From: DAOUBA01 sp034432855
GTDB taxonomy: Bacteria; Chloroflexota; Anaerolineae; B4-G1
NCBI GenBank assembly: GCA_034432855.1
Contig: DAOUBA010000008.1
Span: 1-19,285, forward strand
Direction of reading: 5' to 3'
DNA: 19,285 bases
In this document: positions 14,003 to 19,285 of the stretch, piece by piece
Numbering within the stretch: the first letter of the stretch is position 1
How the letters are laid out: each line of letters opens with the position of its first letter
Translations under genes and position numbers: made by a program
The notes under the pieces: generated by a model
What the model was told of the DNA's origin: nothing
Database searches by the model: none
The model's input: only the letters and a program-made list of their open reading frames with translations

Positions 14003-16246
14003 TCACCCCCACCCTGCCGTCACTTCCACCACACAATACTCTGACCCCACCAAACTCTCCGCCCCCTCCCGCGCTACCGCTGCCCGTATCCTCTCCATCC
14101 CCCTCGCATACAACTCGTCTGGCAAAATCCGCAATAGCTCACTCTCCTCCCGCGCCACCGCTATCCCCTCCACCACCCCCAGCCTCACCGCCTGATACAC
14201 ACTCCGCCGCCCAAGACGCACCTCAAACCCCGCACCCACCAGCCCGCTGTACATCTGCGCTACATCCCACGTGCGCGCCTTCTCGTTCTCCCATACCTGC
14301 GGAAAGTAGCGGTACAACCAATGCCCGACCATCGAGGCCGGCATCACATCCACAAACGCCCAACGCCCCCCAGGGGCCAGCACCCGCTGCACTTCCGCAA
14401 TCAGCTCCATCCGATCCTCCGCATGCTGCAATGCAAACGGCGTCCACAAAAACGAGACACTCTCATCCGGTAGCTCTGATAGCTTTTGCACCTCTTCTAT
14501 CTTCACCTCAGGCCACTTCCGCCTGTCCACCTGCAGCCGCGGAGCCCCCGCACGCACCCACTCTACTATACGCCCTCTTCCCCCCTTCTTCAGCCAGGCG
14601 CTCAACGCCGGCGTGATACGCACGCCCACCCTCTCCGCCGGCAGGGCAACGATCAGCGGCCAGTCCGGCACCTCCCGCGCAGGAACCTCTTCCAGCGGGG
14701 GCAGCGTCACCATCTTCTCTACCTGCTCAGGCACCAACAGCGGCGCAAAGACCCCAAGTGCAATCTCCCGCACCTGCGGCAGTTGCCGAAACAGCGGCGC
14801 AAAGACCGGGTAGGGCTCTATGGTCATCACCCGCCCCTGCGACATATCCACCTTCACCTCACGCAGCGCGATCCGCAGCAGGTCCCGCCGATCCGCTACC
14901 TCTGCACTGTCCCATACCTCCGCCAGTTCCTCCAGCATCTCCGCCGCCCGTTCGACGGCGGTCATGTCGCCCTCCCCCGGCAATTTTGCCAGCTCCCGCT
15001 CGATCCGCGCCTGTTCCTGTTCATAGAAGTCGCCGTCCTCGTCAAACTCTCCTCGAATCTTCATCTCCTTCAACCGCCGCCGTTCCGCGATCAACCGCGC
15101 CCGCTGACTCTCCAGCGTCTCACGCTCCTCTTCCGCCTCCGGCAGCTGCGCCAGTTGCTCCTGCCAATCCCCCGGAAGACGCAGATGGCGAAAGATCGCT
15201 CCGACCTGCCGGTCTACAACCTCCGTGCGGACCCCCTTGCTTGCACACGGACAGTCTATATACCCCCGCTGCCACGACATCTCCCGATAGTACGTCCCAG
15301 ACGCCGCCCCCTGCGCTCGCAGCTTTCGCCTGCAGACATCACACGCCACAATCCCGTTCAGCAGATAGACCCGATAGCGGGGCTGGTATGTGCGTGGCGC
15401 TTCCCGCCGCTGTTCCCGTACCTGACGACACATCTCCCAAAGATCGGCGCTCACGATGGCCTCGTGCTTCCCCGCGAACAGTTCCCCCGCTCCCTGATCC
15501 CGACTCCCCTGACGATAGACCACCGCACCCTTGTAAAACGGGTTGCGCAGCATGTCCGCCACCGTGTCCTTCGAAAAACGACGTCCAGACCGCGTCCGAT
15601 ACCCCGCATCGTTCAGCCAGTTGGCGATCTCTTGAAAGGAATATTTGCCGGTCGCGTACCGCTCGAACATCCCCCGCACCGCTTTGGCTTCCTTCTTGAC
15701 GATCACAGGCGGCGTGTTCGCATCGCCGCTGTGTCGGTAACCGTAGGGAGTGATCGAAGCGTTGTACAGCCCCGCCCGCGCGCGCTCCCGCTTCGATTGG
15801 GCGGTGTGCATCTTGAGAATATCCACATAGTACTGGTTGAGCGCCGCCAGGATCGCCAAAAATGACCGCCCTGTCGGGGTGGAAAAGTCAAAGGTCGGTT
15901 CCTTCACCGAGGCAAAGCCAATCCTCTGTTTGCCCCACTCCTCGAAGAGTTTGAACGTGTCGAATATCCGGTGCGACAGGCGCGAAAGTTCGTGCACCAG
16001 GACCACGTCGAATGCCCCTTGTGCCGCCGCTGCGCGCAGTGCATTCAGCCCTGGCCGCTCCAGTTCCGCGCCGCTGAAGCCGGGATCGGCGAATTCGGCC
16101 ACGATCTCCCACCCCCGCGCCGTCGCAAACTCGCGCATCTCCGCCTGCTGGGCCGCGATGGATTTGCCCTCTTCGGCCTGCATATCCGTGGAGACGCGCG
16201 CGTAGGTGGCGACGCGACACCTCTTGTCCCCTCTGGCCTTTTCCAT
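14003..16246 (-). CDS. Large serine recombinase with C-terminal methyltransferase-like domain
   Basis: A 747-aa protein from ATG 16246, chosen because GGAGAGAGGT directly precedes it. Residues about 8-150 form the resolvase catalytic domain: ATYARVSTD with nucleophile Ser19, then HELSRLSHR with active-site arginines, and a long helix at QYYVDILKMHTAQSKRER. Residues about 165-275 form the Recombinase DNA-binding domain (TPYGYR, MLRNPFYKGAVVYR). A zinc-ribbon follows (Cys302, Cys305, Cys332, Cys334), then a coiled coil at about 360-425. This alone is a complete large serine integrase. Residues about 555-745 add a class I methyltransferase-like region: LSELPDESVSFLW, ALQHAEDRMELIAEVQRVLAPGGRW, and a C-terminal AGFEVRLGRRSVYQAV. 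The upstream GxGxG SAM-binding motif is not seen, so that domain may be catalytically dead. It lies next to tRNA-Asp and divergent from the STAND gene. Confidence 0.9.
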   Translation of the reverse strand: MEKARGDKRCRVATYARVSTDMQAEEGKSIAAQQAEMREFATARGWEIVAEFADPGFSGAELERPGLNALRAAAAQGAFDVVLVHELSRLSHRIFDTFKLFEEWGKQRIGFASVKEPTFDFSTPTGRSFLAILAALNQYYVDILKMHTAQSKRERARAGLYNASITPYGYRHSGDANTPPVIVKKEAKAVRGMFERYATGKYSFQEIANWLNDAGYRTRSGRRFSKDTVADMLRNPFYKGAVVYRQGSRDQGAGELFAGKHEAIVSADLWEMCRQVREQRREAPRTYQPRYRVYLLNGIVACDVCRRKLRAQGAASGTYYREMSWQRGYIDCPCASKGVRTEVVDRQVGAIFRHLRLPGDWQEQLAQLPEAEEERETLESQRARLIAERRRLKEMKIRGEFDEDGDFYEQEQARIERELAKLPGEGDMTAVERAAEMLEELAEVWDSAEVADRRDLLRIALREVKVDMSQGRVMTIEPYPVFAPLFRQLPQVREIALGVFAPLLVPEQVEKMVTLPPLEEVPAREVPDWPLIVALPAERVGVRITPALSAWLKKGGRGRIVEWVRAGAPRLQVDRRKWPEVKIEEVQKLSELPDESVSFLWTPFALQHAEDRMELIAEVQRVLAPGGRWAFVDVMPASMVGHWLYRYFPQVWENEKARTWDVAQMYSGLVGAGFEVRLGRRSVYQAVRLGVVEGIAVAREESELLRILPDELYARGMERIRAAVAREGAESLVGSEYCVVEVTAGWG

Positions 16247-16279
16247 ACCTCTCTCCTGCAAGAAGGATAGGGCAGGACC

Positions 16280-16308
16280 ATTATACCCCGGCCATTGGAA
16301 TTCGAGAA
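16280..16308 (-). promoter_or_regulatory. Promoter of the serine recombinase
   Basis: On the minus strand a perfect -10 TATAAT (16285-16280) lies 34 bases before the recombinase ATG. The -35 region at 17-base spacing is only TTCTCG, a poor match, so activity may depend on an activator. The small hairpin at 16313-16338 covers the upstream side. Confidence 0.5.
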
Positions 16309-16312
16309 GGGG

Positions 16313-16338
16313 ATTCCGCCTGGTTATTCAGACGGAAT
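16313..16338. repeat. Inverted repeat upstream of the recombinase promoter
   Basis: ATTCCGCCTG (16313-16322) pairs with 16329-16338 at 9 of 10 positions around GTTATT. It sits just upstream of the recombinase promoter (minus strand) and may be an operator or part of a recombination site. Confidence 0.45.
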
Positions 16339-16339
16339 A

Positions 16340-16368
16340 CCGGTCGGGGCGGGCCCTACCCCGACCGG
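16340..16368 (-). terminator. GC-rich hairpin after the small basic ORF
   Basis: CCGGTCGGGG (16340-16349) pairs perfectly with 16359-16368 around a 9-base loop. On the minus strand it starts 9 bases after the stop of the 37-aa ORF and before the recombinase promoter, so it could end the small transcript. There is no T-tract, hence limited confidence. Confidence 0.4.
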
Positions 16369-16376
16369 GCGTGTGG

Positions 16377-16490
16377 CTATTGGCCCTGCGGTCGCTTGTT
16401 GCCGCCATTCCGCCGAATGTCACGAATCTTGCGCAGGAAAGCGTCACGGCGGGCATCGTCCGAGGGCCGCGGTTTTGGCCTGGTTTTCAT
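16377..16490 (-). CDS. Putative 37-aa basic peptide upstream of the recombinase
   Basis: ATG 16490 lies 7 bases behind a strong GGAGG on the minus strand and opens a 37-codon frame. The product (MKTRPKPRPSDDARRDAFLRK near its start, RRNGGNKRPQGQ at its end) is strongly basic, with 10 Arg and 5 Lys. Such composition suits nucleic-acid binding, but I recognise no family. The frame is open upstream to 16568; the good ribosome site favours the short form. It is co-oriented with the recombinase and separated from it by a GC hairpin and a TATAAT box. It may be a real leader peptide or regulator, or chance. Confidence 0.35.
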   Translation of the reverse strand: MKTRPKPRPSDDARRDAFLRKIRDIRRNGGNKRPQGQ

Positions 16491-16512
16491 CGGCAAACCT
16501 CCATCGAGATTT

Positions 16513-16526
16513 GCCTGCCGGCAGGC
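16513..16526. repeat. Perfect 14-bp palindrome
   Basis: GCCTGCCGGCAGGC is a perfect palindrome just upstream (minus strand) of the small basic ORF's ribosome site. It may be an operator or a common palindromic oligomer of this genome. Confidence 0.45.
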
Positions 16527-16577
16527 CTGGGGTTTTGCCGTACGGCGTTTCCGGAAAGGTGAGGCCATTGCTCCCCG

Positions 16578-16605
16578 TTGCCGAATTCTGACTTCAGGGT
16601 ATCAT
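16578..16605 (+). promoter_or_regulatory. Promoter of the HTH–STAND gene
   Basis: TTGCCG (16578-16583), a 16-base spacer and TATCAT (16600-16605) match the sigma-70 consensus at 4/6 and 5/6. Transcription would begin near 16612, exactly where the TGACC/GGTCA half-site array starts. Confidence 0.45.
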
Positions 16606-16612
16606 AAAGGTG

Positions 16613-16661
16613 TTGACCGGGAAAGGGTCAAAATGTGACCGGAGAGGGTGAAAAGTTGACC
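16613..16661. promoter_or_regulatory. Array of alternating TGACC/GGTCA half-sites (candidate operator)
   Basis: Three near-direct repeats with 21-22 bp spacing begin at TTGACC 16613, GTGACC 16635 and TTGACC 16656. Between them GGTCAA (16626-16631) and GGTGA (16647-16651) are inverted half-sites, so gaps alternate 7, 5, 6 and 5 bases. TTGACC-N7-GGTCAA and GGTCA-N5-TGACC are perfect palindromes. The array covers about +1 to +50 of the predicted STAND transcript and overlaps its possible start codons. The HTH domain of that protein is a natural candidate ligand. A remnant transposon end is the alternative. Confidence 0.6.
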
Positions 16662-18728
16662 ACGACATCCAAACCCGGAGGGGGAAGCCGGCTGTTCGGC
16701 GAAGCGCTGACCGAGTGGCTGGAGCGGGCCAGGAAAGGTCAGAAAGAAGTGGCAGACAGGCTGCAGGTCCAGGTCAGTGCCATCTCCCATTGGCTGGCCG
16801 GACGGAAGCAGCCCAGCCCGAAACACCGGCTGCGCCTGCTGGTCCACCTCCACTCCTGGCTGGGGTCGGACTGGACGGTGGCCGAGGCGCTGGACGGCAT
16901 TGCCCTCCTGGGCTGGACCTGGGAGGATGTCCAGCAGGCCCTGACAGACCAGTTGGAGGAGACCGAGGCCCGGACGTTCCGGGAGTGGTGGCAGGCCGGA
17001 AAGCCCCAGCCGCTGCCTCTGCCCCATCTCCCCTTGCCTGCGGAGTATGTGGAGCGGGAGGAACAAGACCGACTGTGGGAGATGCTCACCGATTGGGCCG
17101 CCTGGCGTCAGGCCCGCTGGCGAGGCATCGTGGTGACCGGGGTGACCGGGGCGGGAAAGACCACCCTCCTGGCCGCACTGACCCAGGATGAGCAGGTTCG
17201 GCGTGTTTTCCGCGACGGCATCCTCTGGCTGAACGGGGCGGAAAAGGGACTCCTGGCCCAGGCCGCTTACCGGGTTGGACTGGATGGCCACCCTGGGGTC
17301 CGACGGGAAGACTGGGCCCGCTGGGCTGGAGAGCCCCATCGCCGTCTCCTGATCGTGGTGGATGACGGACTTCCCGATGGGGACCTGGATGCCCTGATTG
17401 CCGGCATCGGTCCCCAGGTCGTGCTCGTGGTCACCACCCAGAAGGGGCCGGAGGTGATGGCCACAATGGAACGATGGCATCCGTGGGAGCGCCTGGCCGA
17501 GATCATCCTGCGGGGGATGCGGGAGGAGGAAGGGTTGGGTCTGATAGAGCGGGTGCTGGGAGGGCGGGTTCAGGAACGGGAGCGGGAGACGGTCCGGCGA
17601 GTAGGGAACTTGCTGGGCTGGCATCCCGAGGGACTGCGGCTGGCGGCAGCGATGGCCCAGGATACGCGTGGGCAGAGGAGGGGAGCGGCGGGGAGAGGGC
17701 GCTGGGTAGAAGTGCTGGCCTTTTTGGAAGAGGAAGGGCTGAAAGGTGGGCGGTGGGATCCACTGCGGTGGTTGGTGGAGCGACAATGGGAGCGGATGGG
17801 AGAGGATCGGCGGAAATGGATGGAGCAGACGGTCTGGCGGACTGTGCGGGGTGGCCCGCTGGAGGAGCCGCTGGCGGGGGCCATCTGGGGCGTAAGGCCG
17901 GAGGTCGCCCGGTGGATTCTGCAGGACCTGGAACGGACGGGGCTGGTGGAGCGGGTGGCGGTGCATCCTGCGGAGTGGTGGAGGGGCACGACGGAGATGT
18001 GGCGGGTGACGCCGGTGGTTTTCCAGGTGCGGCGGGAGATGGCCGGGGTGGGAAGGCGGAGGTGGAGGGGGATTCAGCGAGCGGTCTGGCGAGCGTGGCA
18101 GTTTGTGGCAGGGAAATGGCAGCGGAAGGAAATGTTCCCGCCCACCCCATTTTCGTTGATTCTGGTCAGCGTGATCCCCAACATGTTCGCCACCTGGGTC
18201 TGGGTCGCACCAGCGCGGAGTATCGAGCGGAGAGAGAAGGCCCGGGGAGAGACAGGGTCGCTTGCCCGTTGGATTCAAGATAAGGCCCTGGGGATTCCGG
18301 TCACCCGACTGCGGAAGCGGTGGGAACAACTGGGGATCCAGCCCTCAGAAGAACTGGAGATGTTCGACAAACAGATTGAATGGACGATCTCTATCCTGGC
18401 AGTCATCGGTGCGGTGGTCATGTGGGGGGCTGGAGTGAAGCCAGACTGGATGATAGCGGCAGGGGCCCGGTGGGGACTCCCTGGGGGATGGACTCAGTGG
18501 GCCACTGATTCGGCCTTCTGGCTGGTTCTGGGGCTCGAACTGTTGGCCGGTGCGTTCTTCGTCAAGCCGTTGTGGCTCTGTCTGCTGTATGGGGTACGGA
18601 CGCGGGATCTGGCGTTGATGGTGCAGGGGGCGCTGGCGCTCTCCCGGCCGTTGCAGTGGCTGGGTCCGGTGCGCCGGGAGCGGGAGCGGCTGTGGGAAGC
18701 GTGGGAGCGGAGCGGCGGGAGCGGTTGA
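16635..18728 (+). CDS. HTH–STAND NTPase with C-terminal membrane segments
   Basis: A 697-aa multidomain protein. Residues about 19-72 look like an XRE-type helix-turn-helix (LFGEALTEWLERARKGQKEVA, then VSAISHWLAGRKQPSPKHRL). The central NTPase shows Walker A GVTGAGKTT (169-177), Walker B LLIVVDD (238-244) and sensor VVTTQ (265-269). GWHPEGLRLAA (328-338) resembles the GLPL-type motif of NB-ARC/STAND proteins, and a winged-helix-like part follows to about 470. Hydrophobic segments occur at about 505-526, 583-601 and 626-654, in place of the usual TPR/WD repeat sensor. STAND proteins are ATP-driven switches, many used in immunity or regulation; membrane segments suggest a membrane effector or anchor. 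The start is GTG 16635 or TTG 16656. It is divergent from the recombinase. Confidence 0.82.
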   Translation: MTGEGEKLTTTSKPGGGSRLFGEALTEWLERARKGQKEVADRLQVQVSAISHWLAGRKQPSPKHRLRLLVHLHSWLGSDWTVAEALDGIALLGWTWEDVQQALTDQLEETEARTFREWWQAGKPQPLPLPHLPLPAEYVEREEQDRLWEMLTDWAAWRQARWRGIVVTGVTGAGKTTLLAALTQDEQVRRVFRDGILWLNGAEKGLLAQAAYRVGLDGHPGVRREDWARWAGEPHRRLLIVVDDGLPDGDLDALIAGIGPQVVLVVTTQKGPEVMATMERWHPWERLAEIILRGMREEEGLGLIERVLGGRVQERERETVRRVGNLLGWHPEGLRLAAAMAQDTRGQRRGAAGRGRWVEVLAFLEEEGLKGGRWDPLRWLVERQWERMGEDRRKWMEQTVWRTVRGGPLEEPLAGAIWGVRPEVARWILQDLERTGLVERVAVHPAEWWRGTTEMWRVTPVVFQVRREMAGVGRRRWRGIQRAVWRAWQFVAGKWQRKEMFPPTPFSLILVSVIPNMFATWVWVAPARSIERREKARGETGSLARWIQDKALGIPVTRLRKRWEQLGIQPSEELEMFDKQIEWTISILAVIGAVVMWGAGVKPDWMIAAGARWGLPGGWTQWATDSAFWLVLGLELLAGAFFVKPLWLCLLYGVRTRDLALMVQGALALSRPLQWLGPVRRERERLWEAWERSGGSG

Positions 18729-18934
18729 TTTCCCGCCTCCCGCTTCCTGTTTTCCGTCCCCATGGCCGACAACGGGAATTGGGCTATACTTGTTGCCGGT
18801 TCGAGAGAGGGCCGGGACGGCGATCGGCGCGGTGGCCGGGAGGCACATCAGAGGGCGGTTCGACGCGGACGTGGATGGGAATCCGCGGATGCATCCGCGC
18901 CCGAGCGGGGTGGAGGGGGTGGCACACGGCGCGA
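18729..18934. other. Spacer after the STAND gene: repeat copy and palindrome
   Basis: This GC-rich stretch has no convincing protein. It contains the reverse-complement copy of the purine repeat (18734-18750), a TATACT at 18785-18790 without a matching -35, and a perfect 16-base palindrome CGCGGATGCATCCGCG at 18884-18899. The palindrome lies 36 bases past the stop of the small minus-strand ORF and could be its transcript-end hairpin, though no T-tract follows. Confidence 0.4.
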
Positions 18935-19090
18935 TTAGCGGATATGCTGGCGACGCCGCCAGGCCGGGTAGCGGGAGCGGGGAAGGGCAGACCACCCATA
19001 GTGATTGATGAGAATATGGAACGAGTGCATCGGCATGCCGAACGAATTGGCGGTGAAACGATCGACAATACGCTGCTGTTGACTTGACAT
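18935..19090 (-). CDS. Possible 51-aa small protein
   Basis: ATG 19090 opens a 51-codon minus-strand frame ending in TAA. The product begins MSSQQQRIVDRF, has FHILINHYGWSALPRS in the middle and ends PAWRRRQHIR: aromatic- and Arg-rich, with about two-thirds G/C at third positions, in keeping with coding use here. It lies about 85 bases downstream of a near-consensus promoter (19184-19212), after a short hairpin. The ribosome site is weak (GAAAAGCG). I recognise no family. A competing minus-strand frame starts at 19143 without a ribosome site and turns proline-rich. Confidence 0.3.
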   Translation of the reverse strand: MSSQQQRIVDRFTANSFGMPMHSFHILINHYGWSALPRSRYPAWRRRQHIR

Positions 19091-19104
19091 AGGACGCTTT
19101 TCAG

Positions 19105-19127
19105 GGCCGTTAGCGGCCGGATTTTTT
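19105..19127 (+). terminator. Terminator-like hairpin with T6
   Basis: GGCCG (19105-19109) pairs with CGGCC (19114-19118) around TTAG and is followed by GGATTTTTTG. On the plus strand this is a compact rho-independent terminator, probably ending read-through from the STAND gene. On the minus strand it lies in the leader of the possible 51-aa ORF. Confidence 0.55.
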
Positions 19128-19183
19128 GCGCATTGTACGACATCCAGAAGGGTTTGATGAAATACAAGAGTAATTGTACGTCT

Positions 19184-19212
19184 ATTTTACACGACACTAC
19201 TGGCGATGTCAA
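19184..19212 (-). promoter_or_regulatory. Near-consensus promoter at the right edge
   Basis: On the minus strand TTGACA (19212-19207), 17 bases and TAAAAT (19189-19184) form a strong sigma-70-type promoter. Transcription would start near 19177 and run left over the hairpin at 19105-19118 into the possible 51-aa ORF. This is the best support that something is expressed from the right-hand spacer. Confidence 0.65.
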
Positions 19213-19285
19213 GCAGGGCGCGTTACCCGGTCGGGCGTTGTTGTACATATCTGAAAAAAACGCCCCCTGCTGCAGATCGGCTCCC

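Noticed and set aside
13785..14036. An 83-aa minus-strand frame after the recombinase
   Set aside because: Its only start codon lies inside the recombinase gene, upstream of the strong promoter at 13966-13994, with no ribosome site. The frame runs through the terminator and the structured RNA, so it is most likely chance.
14486..15865. A 459-aa plus-strand frame opposite the recombinase
   Set aside because: It is His/Pro/Arg-rich low-complexity antisense of the recombinase gene.
16602..18329. A 575-aa minus-strand frame opposite the STAND gene
   Set aside because: It is extremely proline/serine-rich with no domain motifs, as expected for the antisense of a GC-rich gene. The plus strand carries clear Walker motifs.
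18966..18980. A copy of the tRNA-Asp 3' end as a second attachment site
   Set aside because: Only nine bases (CGCTCCCGC on the reverse strand) match, which is too short in GC-rich DNA to support an att repeat.
18790..19127. A plus-strand structured RNA ending at the T6 terminator
   Set aside because: The region has hairpins and ends at a terminator, but I found no promoter with a valid -35/-10 pair. I could not match tmRNA, RNase P RNA, SRP RNA or 6S hallmarks, so I kept only the individual elements.
19251..19285. A minus-strand terminator with T7 at the right edge
   Set aside because: The T-tract (A7 at 19254-19260 on the plus strand) follows a GC-rich stretch, but I could not find a stem within the window. 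Part may lie outside.
1..19285. CRISPR array
   Set aside because: No regularly spaced identical repeats of 20-40 bases were seen. The only short regular repeat is the half-site array at 16613-16661.

Overview
The window is GC-rich, densely coding bacterial chromosome. It carries the conserved block rpsO–pnp–lepB, hydrogenase-maturation genes hypA–hypB, ABC-2 exporter genes, a nucleotidyltransferase toxin–antitoxin-like pair, and a tRNA-Asp without an encoded CCA end. The style (GTG/TTG starts, long imperfect intergenic palindromes, purine-rich dispersed repeats, a STAND NTPase, many stand-alone ABC genes) reminds me of Chloroflexota (Anaerolineae-like). That assignment is inference; there is no rRNA or marker phylogeny here.

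Layout. (1) 197–6365, + strand: an export operon ordered permease A, permease B, ATPase, permease C, permease D. A resembles C and B resembles D, so a permease pair appears to have been duplicated around one ATPase. A perfect 16-bp terminator-like hairpin closes it. (2) 6406–7391, +: a consensus promoter drives a DUF6922-like small protein overlapping an AbiEii-family nucleotidyltransferase. (3) 7499–8539, +: hypA and hypB, with no hydrogenase genes in view. (4) 8646–9944, –: a solute-binding lipoprotein with no partner permeases and a problematic start codon. (5) 10162–13494, –: rpsO–pnp–lepB, with a promoter before rpsO and two hairpins in the rpsO–pnp spacer, where PNPase autoregulation acts in other bacteria. 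(6) 13670–13899, +: promoter, tRNA-Asp, a structured trailer and a strong terminator.

(7) 13960–19285 is the accessory part and the most unusual. A large serine recombinase (minus strand) runs toward the tRNA-Asp and carries a C-terminal class I methyltransferase-like domain that appears to lack the SAM-binding glycine motif. It is divergent from a 697-aa protein with an N-terminal helix-turn-helix, a STAND/NB-ARC-type NTPase core and C-terminal membrane segments. A tiny basic ORF, several stem-loops and an array of alternating TGACC/GGTCA half-sites lie between them, the array overlapping the STAND gene start. A consensus minus-strand promoter directly behind the recombinase stop points into the structured tRNA trailer. 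Beyond the STAND gene, about 550 bp holds a possible 51-aa minus-strand ORF under another near-consensus promoter.

How the parts may work together: the left half is housekeeping and transport. The right half looks like an integrated element or defence-type island next to tRNA-Asp, combining a modified DNA integrase with a membrane-linked signal-transduction NTPase that may repress its own promoter. No second attachment site is visible, so the borders of the element are not established.
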